Of a stretch of 64,000 nucleotides of DNA, positions 32,801 to 42,278 are shown piece by piece (the stretch's first letter is position 1; each line of letters starts with the position of its first letter). Position numbers and translations under genes: made by a program. The notes beneath the pieces are model-generated. The model searched no databases. It was not told the origin of the DNA and saw nothing but the letters and a program-made list of their open reading frames with translations. Source of the DNA: Arthrobacter sp. DNA4 (GTDB taxonomy: Bacteria > Actinomycetota > Actinomycetes > Actinomycetales > Micrococcaceae); NCBI RefSeq assembly GCF_024362385.1, contig NZ_CP101466.1, positions 4,464,001-4,528,000 of the forward strand, written 5' to 3'.

Positions 32801-35491
32801 ATGACGCTTATGGGCCGCACTAAAGAACTTGATCGAATTCATTCCGTAATCCGTGGGCCCAAAGAAGCAGCCCTGACAGTAATTGGGCGCAAGGGGGCAG
32901 GGAAGACCGCCCTGCTGTCGGTGATACCCACACTCTCCGATTACCGCACTGTGTATTTGGCGGCCAGTGCTGCCGAATCGGACTGGCCATTATCGGGTTT
33001 GACCGCGCTTCTAAACGACATGGATGATCCCGTCCTGAACCGCATCGCGGACGAGCTAATGCGGGACGCCACCGGCGCCATGAGCGTGCCGGCAGTGGCC
33101 AGCACCCTGCTCAACGGCCTGCACCAGCGCTCCTCATCACGCACCGTTATCGTGCTCGACGACGCCGACCAGCTCGATCCCAGCAGCCAGGCTGTCATTG
33201 GCTTCATTGCCAGACGTTTATCGGGCACCGACATCGTCCTGTTTGTCGGCGTGCGGGAGGACCTCACGGAAAGCGCCTTTAGCGGCCTTTCTGCCTTGCG
33301 CCTTGAGCCCCTGAGCTACTGCGACACTGTACGGATGCTGGAGAGCACGCCGACAAAGAGGACCACGACGGCGGCTGCGCACGCGGTTGCCGCAGCCACC
33401 GGTGGAAACCCGCTTGCCGCCGTCGACGTTTACAACCGGTTGCTGGAGAGGCATGCAGAGGGCAAGTACGCACTGCCCGTCCCGCTGCCCTCCGGCGGCA
33501 GCTTTGATGCGGAGTACGCGTCGGCCGTGGGCGCACTGACCCCTGGCGCCCGCAACGTCCTGGGTCTACTGGCACTTTCCTACCGGAGTGACATCACTAC
33601 GATCGAGAAGATCGACCGCGAAGTGTGGACGAGCGTCGACGAGCTGCTGGCTGCCGGCTTGGTGAACCGAACGGGCCCCCATCTGGGGATTGGAGACCAG
33701 CTGCTACGGGGACATGTTTTCACGGCAATGACGCCGGCCGTACGGACAGCCAACCACCGGGCCCTTGCGGAAGCAGCCAGCGACACGGACCCTTACGCCC
33801 GCAGGTGGCACCTAAGCTTTACCGCCCTGGAACGGCAAACCCCGTTCCAGCTGCTGCGGCACGCCGTTGACCTGGTCCGCGGTGGTGAAGTGAGTTTTGC
33901 GATCGAGTACATTGAGCGCGCACTGACCATCAACCCTTGGGAAGCGGAAACGGCGGCGCGCCTGACCACCGCGGCTGAACTGCTGTTCAACCGGGGTGAG
34001 TTCGTGTATGCACGCCGCTACCTGGAGTGGGCACAGCGGGTTACCCGCAATCCTGCCTTGATCCTGCGGTTGACTGGCCTGTCTTTCGAAATCCAATTCG
34101 CCCAGGGAGCTGCCGTGCGTGCCAGCATGGTGCTCCGGCTTGTGAAGGAATTCGGTCAGCATGACCCGGCATACGCCGCAAGCCTGCTGGCCATTGGCGC
34201 CCTCTACTACGCAGAGCGGTGGGAATTGCAGGACGCCTCCGAACTCCTGCGCCACAGCAACGCATTCCGCGGGTCAGCATCCGCGCAGTGCCTGGGTATC
34301 GCCGAACGCGCCAAGCTGCTGATTGAGTCCATCGGCGGTGACACGGCCAATCTTGGCCGCAAGCAGGAACACACGGGCACCGCCCGGATAGCCGTCCTTT
34401 TGATGCACGGCCGGGCCCTCACTTATGCCGAACACTATGAAGGCGCCCACGAAACCTTTGCCTTGCTCAACAGCGCGGACGAACCAGGCCATGTTAACTG
34501 GCAGAAAACCGCATCATTCATGGCTGTGGACAACGCGATCCGCGCCGGTAACGTGCGCGCTGCCGTTCGGCTGATCGACGAACTTGAGGTTTCCGAACCC
34601 GAACTCAAGTACCACCGTGGAATGCGGCACCTCTTCCGGGTGTGGCGGGCGCATTCTCTTGGCGACGATGCACAGGCCCGTTCCTATGCAATCGAGGCGC
34701 TCCGCTATGTAGGCGCGGACAGCCACCCTGCCATTACGGCACAGCTTGCGGCTTGCCAAGGCCACTTCGCACTGTTGCGCGGCGACCTGGCCGAGTCTGT
34801 TGCCCAGTTGTCCCGGGCCGCGGAAATCGGCACGCGGTTTAGCAACCCCACCCTCCTGCGCTGCGAAGCGGACCTGGTGGAGGTACTGATCCGCCTGGGC
34901 CGGCACCACGAGGCCACGCAGGCGCTGCTGCGCCTCGAGAGCCGTTCGGTCGGGCTGCGGTCCCCGTGGCTAATGATGGCTGTTGCCCGGAGCCGTGCCC
35001 TGCTTGCGGACGGCGAACAGTCGCTGCAGCTTTTCAACCAGGCACTCGAAGGCAGGAACGGGCATACGCTCGAAAGGGCAAGGACCCTTATGTGCTACGC
35101 GGAGCGACTGCACGCGTTTGGCAGGCTCCGCGACGCGAGGGATACATTCCTCCGCGCCAAGGTGATGTTCGACGAGGCGGGTGCGGATGCATGGACGCAG
35201 CATGTGGATGCCCTTCTGCTGGATGAACGCATGGAGCCTGTCCGCATGCAGGGCAACCCAGCCATGCTGTTACTCGCTGACCATGAGCGGGCACTGGCCA
35301 AGATGGTGGCGCGGGGCATGCGCAACAAGGAAATCGCCGCTACCTTGTACGTATCCGTGCGCACGGTCGAAGTGCGCCTCACTGCCATTTACCGCAAGCT
35401 TGGCGTTGAGTCCCGGGCGCAGCTGACCGCCCTCGCCGCGGGCAAGGGATCCACCACGGCCGCCGAGCCTTACGTCCTGCCCGTCCTATAG
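32801..35491 (+). CDS. LuxR-family regulator with N-terminal AAA/STAND ATPase (LAL type)
   Basis: An 896-residue regulator. The N-terminal ATPase has Walker A GRKGAGKTA (about 29-37) and Walker B TVIVLDDADQLD. A long helical repeat region (about 350-800), TPR-like in character, senses partners or ligands. The C-terminal LuxR helix-turn-helix reads MVARGMRNKEIAATLYVSVR followed by TVEVRLTAIYRKLGV. LAL proteins are large ATP-dependent activators, often of secondary metabolism or sugar use. It lies alone in the middle of the exopolysaccharide region, so control of those genes is a fair guess. ATG 32801 is favoured by GGGGAA; ATGs at 32789 and 32810 are alternatives. Confidence 0.88.
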   Translation: MTLMGRTKELDRIHSVIRGPKEAALTVIGRKGAGKTALLSVIPTLSDYRTVYLAASAAESDWPLSGLTALLNDMDDPVLNRIADELMRDATGAMSVPAVASTLLNGLHQRSSSRTVIVLDDADQLDPSSQAVIGFIARRLSGTDIVLFVGVREDLTESAFSGLSALRLEPLSYCDTVRMLESTPTKRTTTAAAHAVAAATGGNPLAAVDVYNRLLERHAEGKYALPVPLPSGGSFDAEYASAVGALTPGARNVLGLLALSYRSDITTIEKIDREVWTSVDELLAAGLVNRTGPHLGIGDQLLRGHVFTAMTPAVRTANHRALAEAASDTDPYARRWHLSFTALERQTPFQLLRHAVDLVRGGEVSFAIEYIERALTINPWEAETAARLTTAAELLFNRGEFVYARRYLEWAQRVTRNPALILRLTGLSFEIQFAQGAAVRASMVLRLVKEFGQHDPAYAASLLAIGALYYAERWELQDASELLRHSNAFRGSASAQCLGIAERAKLLIESIGGDTANLGRKQEHTGTARIAVLLMHGRALTYAEHYEGAHETFALLNSADEPGHVNWQKTASFMAVDNAIRAGNVRAAVRLIDELEVSEPELKYHRGMRHLFRVWRAHSLGDDAQARSYAIEALRYVGADSHPAITAQLAACQGHFALLRGDLAESVAQLSRAAEIGTRFSNPTLLRCEADLVEVLIRLGRHHEATQALLRLESRSVGLRSPWLMMAVARSRALLADGEQSLQLFNQALEGRNGHTLERARTLMCYAERLHAFGRLRDARDTFLRAKVMFDEAGADAWTQHVDALLLDERMEPVRMQGNPAMLLLADHERALAKMVARGMRNKEIAATLYVSVRTVEVRLTAIYRKLGVESRAQLTALAAGKGSTTAAEPYVLPVL

Positions 35492-35645
35492 GCCAAAAGT
35501 CCTGCAATCTGCAGGTCCCCGCAGTATCCACATCCTTCCTCCGCGGGAGCCACAAACGCCTTGGCGATCCCGCTCAAAGGCGCCAGTCCGAGGCTAGTTT
35601 TGCTTCATCCCAAAGGATAGGCGGCCAAGCCGGAAAGGGGCACCC

Positions 35646-37235
35646 ATGGCAGAAGCACCAGTGGCTAAATCCCGGCCTGCGTTTGACTGGCGCACCACCC
35701 CCGCGGTTGCGCCCCGGGCTTCAGCACAGCAAGTGGTGGCGGCGGAGACTGCAGGGACCCCGCTGCCGCTTCCGCAGGTGCCCGCTTTCCACGGCGCGAA
35801 AGCCCGGACCCGGAAGGCGACGGCAGCCTGGATCTCCAAGCATGTCAACCTTCTCCGGGGTGCAGACGCCCTTATGGTGACGGTAGCCGTTTACACCGGT
35901 TTCACCCTCTCGGAAGCCGGGTTCGCACCGGTTGGGCCCCGAGACGGCGGGGCAGCAGTTGCGGCGGCAGCACTGACCGTCATCTGGCTGGGCGCCCTGG
36001 AGGCCTACCACACCAGGGACCCCAAGGTGCTTGGCATCGGCGCCGACGAATACAAGCGGGTGGCATCGGCCACCCTGCGCATCTTTGGCCTGATGGCCCT
36101 CGCCGCGGTGGTTTTCTCCGTCCACGGAGCCACCGCGTTCGTCACGGTTTCACTGCCCCTCGGTTTGGCGGCCCTGACGGCCAACCGCTGGGCTTTCCGC
36201 AGGCGGCTGGCCGGGGAGAAATTGCGGGGCAGGCACCTCTCACGGACTGTTGTGGTCGGCGAACCGGAGGACGTCAGGTACGTCATACAGCAGGTATCGC
36301 GGAAGTCGGGAGCGGTGTATGAAATCCTGGGCGCCTGCCTCCCGGGGGCACGCCGGGGAGCCGGCCTTCGGGTGGACGGCCGCACCGTTCCTGTGCTGTC
36401 GTCAACGGATGACATCGCCCGGACCGTACGCCTGGTTGACGCGGACTCTGTCATTATTGCCGGGCCCATGCCGGGCGGAAACAAGTTCATCCGGGAGCTG
36501 GGGTGGAAACTCGAGGAGTCCTCCACCGAGCTGATCCTGGCGGCCACATTGACCAACGTTGCCGGCCCCCGGATCCACTGGCGGCCGGTGGAGGGCCTGC
36601 CCCTCATGCACGTGGACATTCCGCAGTACGGCGGCGCAAAGCATGCCTTGAAGCGCGTCATGGATGTCATTGCCGCGCTGGCCGCCCTCCTGGTCCTCTC
36701 CCCGGTGCTCCTGGCACTCGCGGCGATCGTCCGGCTGGACAGCCCGGGCCCCATCTTCTTCCGGCAGGACCGGATCGGCAAGGACGGCCAGGTCTTCGGA
36801 ATGTTCAAGTTCCGTTCCATGGTGGTCGACGCCGAGGCGAGGCTGGCTGCGCTGAACCAGCAGAACCAGGGGGCCGGGGTGCTCTTCAAGGTGAAAGACG
36901 ATCCCAGGGTCACCCGCTGCGGACGCTGGATGCGCAAGTATTCGCTGGACGAGCTTCCCCAGCTTTGGAACGTGGTGCTGGGCGATATGAGCATGGTGGG
37001 GCCGCGGCCCCCGCTGGACCGCGAAGTCAGTGGCTATGAACGCCACACCCACCGCCGGCTCTTGATCAAGCCTGGCATCACCGGACTCTGGCAGATCAAC
37101 GGCCGCTCGGACCTCCCTTGGGAGGAAGCGGTCCGGCTGGATCTCTACTACGTCGAAAACTGGTCCCTTGCAGGTGACCTTCTGATTCTCTGGAGGACGC
37201 TCCGGGCCGTCATCAGGCCATCCGGCGCTTACTAG
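35646..37235 (+). CDS. Priming sugar-phosphate transferase (polyprenyl glycosylphosphotransferase, WcaJ/WbaP-like)
   Basis: A 529-residue membrane protein that should start repeat-unit synthesis by moving a sugar-1-phosphate onto undecaprenyl phosphate. Four to five N-terminal helices and a CoA-binding-like central domain (about 190-320) precede the catalytic domain: KRVMDVIAALAALLVLSPVL membrane hairpin, GPIFFRQDRIGKDGQVFGMF, KFRSM, then DELPQLWNVVLGDMSMVGPR near 435-460. All conserved catalytic residues of the family are present. The ATG is preceded by AAAGGGG. It is the first gene of the long plus-strand operon. Confidence 0.94.
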   Translation: MAEAPVAKSRPAFDWRTTPAVAPRASAQQVVAAETAGTPLPLPQVPAFHGAKARTRKATAAWISKHVNLLRGADALMVTVAVYTGFTLSEAGFAPVGPRDGGAAVAAAALTVIWLGALEAYHTRDPKVLGIGADEYKRVASATLRIFGLMALAAVVFSVHGATAFVTVSLPLGLAALTANRWAFRRRLAGEKLRGRHLSRTVVVGEPEDVRYVIQQVSRKSGAVYEILGACLPGARRGAGLRVDGRTVPVLSSTDDIARTVRLVDADSVIIAGPMPGGNKFIRELGWKLEESSTELILAATLTNVAGPRIHWRPVEGLPLMHVDIPQYGGAKHALKRVMDVIAALAALLVLSPVLLALAAIVRLDSPGPIFFRQDRIGKDGQVFGMFKFRSMVVDAEARLAALNQQNQGAGVLFKVKDDPRVTRCGRWMRKYSLDELPQLWNVVLGDMSMVGPRPPLDREVSGYERHTHRRLLIKPGITGLWQINGRSDLPWEEAVRLDLYYVENWSLAGDLLILWRTLRAVIRPSGAY

Positions 37236-37263
37236 CTCATCCACAAAACGGGAAGAAAATCAC

Positions 37264-38388
37264 ATGAGATCATTCGCCAACCAAACTCACGCCCCTGCCC
37301 AGCCGCGGCCAGCGCGAAAACTCCGTATCGCCGTCGTCGGTGCCGGCTACTGGGGACCAAACCTGGCCCGCAACCTCCAGAGCAGCCCCGACTGGGACTT
37401 GGTGGCCATTTGCGACCTGGACCTCGAACGGGCGCGGAAACTCGCAGCCACGCTCGGGGATATCCCCTGTGTGGAGTCCATGGACGAGCTGCTGGACTTT
37501 TGCGATGTGGATGCGGTGGCCATTGCCACCCCCGCGCGCACCCACCACGGGGCGGTCATGACGGCGCTGCGGGCCGGGAAGCACGTCCTCGTGGAAAAGC
37601 CGCTGGCGGACAACAGGGAACACGGGCTCGAGATGGTGGCCGAGGCCCAGGCGAACGGTCTGGTGCTGATGGCGGACCACACCTATTGCTACACGCCAGC
37701 CGTCCTGAAGATGCAGGAACTGGTGCAATCTGGATCCCTCGGGGAGATCCTGTTCGTGGATTCCACCCGGATCAACCTGGGGCTCGTCCAACCTGACGTG
37801 GACGTCTTTTGGGACCTTGCTCCGCATGATCTTGCCATCCTGGACTTTGTCCTCCCGGGTGGACTGAATCCGGCCGAAGTGTCCGCCTTCGGAGCAGATC
37901 CACTGGGAACAGGGCGGGACTGCGTGGGACACCTGAACTTCCGGCTTCCCAACGATGCCACGGCCCACGTACATGTGAACTGGCTGAGCCCGACGAAAAT
38001 CCGCCAAATGGTGATTGGTGGTTCCCTGCGGACCCTGGTGTGGGACGACCTGAACCCCCAGCAGCGGCTTAGCGTCTACGACCGCGGCGTAAGCCTGGAC
38101 CGGCAGCCGAAATCCGTCGGCGAGAAGGCATCAACAGCAGTTTCCTACCGCCTGGGTGATACCTGGTCCCCCGCGCTTCCGGAACGGGAGGCCCTCAGCC
38201 TGGTGGTACAGGAACTGGCATCCTGCATCCGCAGCGGCCAGGAAGCGAGAACAGGCGGCACATCCGGGCTCCGGGTTCTGTCGGTCCTTGAGGCCGTCAC
38301 CCGCAGCCTGGCGATGGACGGCCAGGCTGCCCCAGTGGCGGGATCCGCTATGGCCGGAACCGGCACCGAAATGGAGGGAGCACGGTGA
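37264..38388 (+). CDS. Gfo/Idh/MocA family oxidoreductase
   Basis: A 374-residue NAD(P)-dependent enzyme. The Rossmann start LRIAVVGAGYWGPNLARNLQ carries the GxGxxG loop, and VLVEKPLADN contains the EKP catalytic-lysine motif. The C-terminal domain has DLAPHDLAILDFVLP with the conserved His. It resembles WlbA-type dehydrogenases that oxidise C3 of UDP-sugars before transamination; with an aminotransferase and acetyltransferase downstream, a role in making an acylated amino sugar is likely. Its stop overlaps the GTG start of the epimerase gene. Confidence 0.88.
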   Translation: MRSFANQTHAPAQPRPARKLRIAVVGAGYWGPNLARNLQSSPDWDLVAICDLDLERARKLAATLGDIPCVESMDELLDFCDVDAVAIATPARTHHGAVMTALRAGKHVLVEKPLADNREHGLEMVAEAQANGLVLMADHTYCYTPAVLKMQELVQSGSLGEILFVDSTRINLGLVQPDVDVFWDLAPHDLAILDFVLPGGLNPAEVSAFGADPLGTGRDCVGHLNFRLPNDATAHVHVNWLSPTKIRQMVIGGSLRTLVWDDLNPQQRLSVYDRGVSLDRQPKSVGEKASTAVSYRLGDTWSPALPEREALSLVVQELASCIRSGQEARTGGTSGLRVLSVLEAVTRSLAMDGQAAPVAGSAMAGTGTEMEGAR

Positions 38389-39377
38389 GGGCCTTGGAGG
38401 GGGCCAGCGTCCTGGTCACCGGCGGGGCGGGCACCATCGGATCCACTCTGGTGGACGCCCTCCTGGATGCCGGTGTGGGCCGCATCGATGTGCTTGACAA
38501 CCTGGTTCGCGGCAGGCTGGACAACCTGGTCGGCGCCCTGGCATCCGGGCAGGTTGAGCTGGTACAGGGCAACATCCAGGACCGGGACCTGGTGCATGAC
38601 CTTACCCGCGGCAAGGACCTGGTGTTCCACCAGGCGGCCATCCGCATCACCCAGTGTGCCGAGGAGCCCCGGCTGGCCCTGGAGGTCCTGGTGGACGGAA
38701 GCTTCAATGTCCTGGAAGCGGCCGCGGAGCACAAGGTAGCCAAGATCGTGGCGGCGTCCAGCGCCTCCGTGTACGGGATGGCTGAAGAGTTCCCCACCAC
38801 GGAACGGCACCATCATGCGAACAATGACACCTTCTACGGGGCAGCCAAGTCCTTCAACGAAGGCATGGCCAGGAGCTTCCGGGCCATGACCGGCCTCGAC
38901 TATGTGATGCTCCGCTACTTCAACGTGTACGGGCCCCGGATGGACGTCCACGGCCTGTACACCGAGGTCCTGGTGCGCTGGATGGAGCGGATCATGGACG
39001 GGGAGCCGCCGCTGATCTTTGGTGACGGCCTCCAGACCATGGACTTCATCCACACCGCTGACGTCGCCCGCGCAAACGTGCTGGCTGCCGGCAGTGACGT
39101 CGTTGAAGGGACCTACAACGTGGCCAGCGGTACGGAAACCAGCCTGCTGGAGATGGCGCAGGCACTCCTGCGGGTTATGGGCTCCAGCCTCACCGTGGAG
39201 CATGGGCCCGCGCGCCAAGTGAACGGCGTGGTGCGTCGCCTGGCTGACACCTCCGCGGCCGCCCACGACCTTGGCTTCAAGGCCGAGGTGGAACTCGAAG
39301 AGGGACTGCGGCAACTCGTCAACTGGTGGCTGCCACTGCGCGATGAGATTGCCGCAGCACGGAAGGTTGGTGCGTGA
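38385..39377 (+). CDS. NAD-dependent epimerase/dehydratase (extended SDR)
   Basis: A 330-residue extended short-chain dehydrogenase. The NAD loop is VLVTGGAGTIGSTLVDALLD; the catalytic Tyr-x3-Lys is in TFYGAAKSFNEGM, preceded by AASSASVYG with the active-site Ser. It is related to UDP-glucose 4-epimerases and UDP-sugar dehydratases; the sugar cannot be fixed from sequence. The GTG start overlaps the Gfo/Idh stop (GTGA) behind GGAGGGA. It forms a sugar-nucleotide block with the flanking genes. Confidence 0.9.
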   Translation: MRALEGASVLVTGGAGTIGSTLVDALLDAGVGRIDVLDNLVRGRLDNLVGALASGQVELVQGNIQDRDLVHDLTRGKDLVFHQAAIRITQCAEEPRLALEVLVDGSFNVLEAAAEHKVAKIVAASSASVYGMAEEFPTTERHHHANNDTFYGAAKSFNEGMARSFRAMTGLDYVMLRYFNVYGPRMDVHGLYTEVLVRWMERIMDGEPPLIFGDGLQTMDFIHTADVARANVLAAGSDVVEGTYNVASGTETSLLEMAQALLRVMGSSLTVEHGPARQVNGVVRRLADTSAAAHDLGFKAEVELEEGLRQLVNWWLPLRDEIAAARKVGA

Positions 39378-40543
39378 TGACTGCTGAACCCGTTCTTGCC
39401 CGGATCAACGTCATGAAGCCCTGGCTCGGTGAGGAGGAAGCCCGGGCTTTGGCTGAGGTAGTGGCGTCCGGCTGGGTGGCGCAGGGACCCAAGGTCAAGG
39501 AATTTGAGTCGCGCTTCGCCGAATTCCAGGGAGTCCGCCACGCGGTTGCCACGTCCAGCTGCACCACGGCCTTGCACCTGGCGTTGGTCGTTGCGGGAAT
39601 CGGGCCCGGGGACGACGTGGTTGTGCCGTCTCTGTCGTTCATCGCTACCGCGAACGCCGTGACATACGTTGGGGCGCGCCCGGTGTTCTGCGATGTGGAC
39701 GCGGCCACCGGAAACGTGACCGCGGAAACCATCCACGCTGCGCTCACTTTGGACACCCGTGCCGTGATCGTGGTTGACCAGGGCGGTGTGCCGCTGGACA
39801 TCGACCCCATCCGCGAGCTGTGCGACCGGCACGAAATCACCGTGATTGAAGATGCAGCATGTGCCGTCGGATCCACCTACAAGGGACGGCCGGTGGGTGC
39901 GGGCGCGGATGTTGCCGTATGGTCCTTCCACCCGCGCAAGATCCTGACCACCGGTGAAGGCGGCATGCTCACCACCAACCGGGCTGACTGGGCGGCCAGG
40001 GCCAGGACATTGCGCGAGCATTCAATGAGCGTATCCGCGACGGACCGGCACGGTTCACTGCTCGCCCCGGCGGAGTCCTACCTCGAGGTCGGGTTCAATT
40101 ACCGGATGACGGACCTGCAGGCCGCCGTCGGACTGGTCCAGCTGGGCCGGCTGCCGGAAGTGCTGGCACGGCGGCGGGACATCGCCGCGCAGTATGTTGC
40201 CGGCCTCTCGAGGGTGCCGGGCCTGCGGCTGGTGTCGGATCCTCCTTACGGCACCACCAACTTCCAGTCGTTCTGGGTGGAAGTCCTGCCCAGCTTTGGA
40301 ACCAGCCGGGACGGGCTCCTGCAAAAGCTGGCGGAAGCAGGGATCTCGGCGCGCAGGGGCATCATGGCGGCGCACCGCCAGCCCGCCTACCGGTGGCGTG
40401 ACTCCGGTGGAACCCTGCTCCAGCACACGGAACGGCTCAACGACAGGACTTTGATCCTGCCGGTGTACCACGAGCTGGACGACGACGGCCTGGTCAGGAT
40501 CATCAGTACCATCCGGGCTTCGGCCGCAGGGACGCGCACATGA
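39377..40543 (+). CDS. DegT/DnrJ/EryC1/StrS-family PLP aminotransferase
   Basis: A 388-residue sugar aminotransferase. ATSSCTTALHLALVVAGIGPGDDVV is the PLP phosphate pocket, VIEDAACAVGSTYKG contains the Asp binding the pyridine nitrogen, and SFHPRKILTTGEGG supplies the Schiff-base Lys (about 188). It should aminate a keto-sugar nucleotide produced by the upstream oxidoreductase. The ATG at 39377 overlaps the previous stop by one base; GTG 39374 is an alternative start adding one residue. The acetyltransferase that follows overlaps by four bases. Confidence 0.93.
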   Translation: MTAEPVLARINVMKPWLGEEEARALAEVVASGWVAQGPKVKEFESRFAEFQGVRHAVATSSCTTALHLALVVAGIGPGDDVVVPSLSFIATANAVTYVGARPVFCDVDAATGNVTAETIHAALTLDTRAVIVVDQGGVPLDIDPIRELCDRHEITVIEDAACAVGSTYKGRPVGAGADVAVWSFHPRKILTTGEGGMLTTNRADWAARARTLREHSMSVSATDRHGSLLAPAESYLEVGFNYRMTDLQAAVGLVQLGRLPEVLARRRDIAAQYVAGLSRVPGLRLVSDPPYGTTNFQSFWVEVLPSFGTSRDGLLQKLAEAGISARRGIMAAHRQPAYRWRDSGGTLLQHTERLNDRTLILPVYHELDDDGLVRIISTIRASAAGTRT

Positions 40544-41199
40544 GTGAGCTGATCCTGATAGCTGCCAGCGGCCTGGCCCGCGAAGTCCTGGCGATGGTGC
40601 GCAGCAGCGGCCAGTACGACGTCGTCGGCCTGCTTGATGACGACAAGGAAATGGCGGGCGTGACCGTGGACGGGGCGCCCGTACTGGGGACCATCGATGA
40701 CGCTGCCAAGTACACCCACGCGTTCGTGCTGGTGTGCATCGGGTCTGGCAGGGCGCGCGAGTCCGTGGTGGAGCGCTTGACGTCACTGGGCCTTACAGAG
40801 GCCCGCTACGCCACCGCCGTCGACCCTTCGGTCCAGTACCCGGAGGGATGCCGGGTGGGCAGGGGCAGTATTTTGCTCCGGAACGTTACGCTCACCGCCT
40901 CGGTGACGCTGGGTTCGCACGTGGTGGCGATGCCTTCAGTGACGTTTACGCACGACGACGACGTGGCGGACTTCGCGACGTTCGCTGCGGGTGTGTCGCT
41001 GGGCGGCGGTGTCCGGATTGGCCGGGCGGCCTACCTGGGCATGAACGCCAGCGTTCGCGAGCGAACATCGGTGGGGGCTTACGCCACGGTGGGAATGGGG
41101 GCGGCAGTTTTGAGCAACGTCCCAGACGGGCAGACGTGGGTTGGGGTGCCGGCCCACGAGATTGATGGGGAAAGCTTCCGGATTGGGGGGATGTCATGA
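40540..41199 (+). CDS. NeuD/PglD-family sugar O- or N-acyltransferase
   Basis: A 219-residue left-handed beta-helix acyltransferase. The N-terminal sugar-nucleotide-binding domain begins ELILIAASGLAREVLAMVR. The C-terminal half shows the hexapeptide repeats, such as VTLTASVTLGSHVVAMPSV and IGRAAYLGMNASVRERTSVG. PglD-type enzymes acetylate the amine made by a partner aminotransferase, here encoded immediately upstream with a four-base overlap. Acetyl-CoA is the likely donor. The next gene also overlaps (ATGA). Confidence 0.9.
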   Translation: MSELILIAASGLAREVLAMVRSSGQYDVVGLLDDDKEMAGVTVDGAPVLGTIDDAAKYTHAFVLVCIGSGRARESVVERLTSLGLTEARYATAVDPSVQYPEGCRVGRGSILLRNVTLTASVTLGSHVVAMPSVTFTHDDDVADFATFAAGVSLGGGVRIGRAAYLGMNASVRERTSVGAYATVGMGAAVLSNVPDGQTWVGVPAHEIDGESFRIGGMS

Positions 41200-42278
41200 G
41201 GATCGTCCGGGCGCGGGAAGCTGCAGATGCAGCAGCTGTCACTGTCGTCATTCCCTGCTACAACTACGGAGCTTATCTCCCACAGGTTGTGCAAAGCGTA
41301 TTGGCGCAGAAGCGTGTTTCACCAAGGGTCATCATTGTCGACGATGCCTCACCCGATGGGTCCGTGGCGGTGGCCCACGCCCTCGCCAAGGGGGACTCAA
41401 GGATCGCAGTGGTGGCCCACGAGAAGAACATTGGCCACATCGCCACTTACAACGATGGTCTCGCGAGGGTGGAAACGGAATTTGTAACGCTCGTTTCAGC
41501 AGACGACATCGTTGCTCCTGGCGCTTTGTCCAGGGCCACCGACCTTATGAGGGCCTATCCCCGAGTAGGCCTGGTTTATGGCCTGCCATCCGAATTTCGG
41601 GGGGACCCCAAGCCCTCCTGGGAGCAAGACGGCGCGCAGCCCAACTACTGGACTGTCTGGCCGGGCAAAGAGTGGCTCCTGTGGTCCTGTCTGCGGGGGA
41701 GGAACTTCATCTTTTCGCCGGAAGTAGTGATGCGAACCTCGGCTATGCGGCAAGTGGGCTTCTACAACAAGGATCTTCCGCACTCGGCCGATCTTGAGTA
41801 CTGGCTCAGAACTGCGGCCGGGTGGGATGTGGGAAGAATCAACGGTCCATCCCAGGCGTACTACCGAATCCACGAAAAGAACATGCACCTCACCAGCTAC
41901 AGCACCCTTCAGATCGATCTGGAGCACAGGCTTGCTGCGTTCCGTGTGCTGGCCACAGCGGAGGTGGCCCCTCAATTGCCGAACGGAGGCAACTTGTTTG
42001 AGCTCGCCAGGCGGGGAATCTGCAGGGAAGCTCTCCTGCTGGCCGAGCGGAATCTGGACAGCGGCGGATCAACTGGTGCATCCCTCGAGCTCTTGGAGGT
42101 GGCCAAGGCTGCTTACCCTGGCGCAGCCGGCACCCTCCGCGGCCGTGCACTCAGCCACCGCCTCCGGCGGGCCGTTAGTGGAGCAGCGCCCACAAACTTC
42201 CAGACCTTCATGGAAAGCTACCGGCACCAACTGAACCGCGCACGTTGGGTCGCCTGGCGCAAAGTCGGAATCTCATGA
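41196..42278 (+). CDS. Glycosyltransferase family 2
   Basis: A 360-residue GT-A enzyme opening VTVVIPCYNYGAYLPQVVQS. VIIVDDASPDGS and VTLVSADDIVAPG hold the metal and nucleotide-binding residues, and HSADLEYWLRTA is the base region. The C-terminal 100 residues are helical and resemble tails seen in EPS transferases that contact the membrane. Its start and stop overlap the neighbouring genes. Sequence around 41-47 kb has somewhat more AT-rich codons than the core genes, suggesting a foreign origin. Confidence 0.9.
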   Translation: MRIVRAREAADAAAVTVVIPCYNYGAYLPQVVQSVLAQKRVSPRVIIVDDASPDGSVAVAHALAKGDSRIAVVAHEKNIGHIATYNDGLARVETEFVTLVSADDIVAPGALSRATDLMRAYPRVGLVYGLPSEFRGDPKPSWEQDGAQPNYWTVWPGKEWLLWSCLRGRNFIFSPEVVMRTSAMRQVGFYNKDLPHSADLEYWLRTAAGWDVGRINGPSQAYYRIHEKNMHLTSYSTLQIDLEHRLAAFRVLATAEVAPQLPNGGNLFELARRGICREALLLAERNLDSGGSTGASLELLEVAKAAYPGAAGTLRGRALSHRLRRAVSGAAPTNFQTFMESYRHQLNRARWVAWRKVGIS

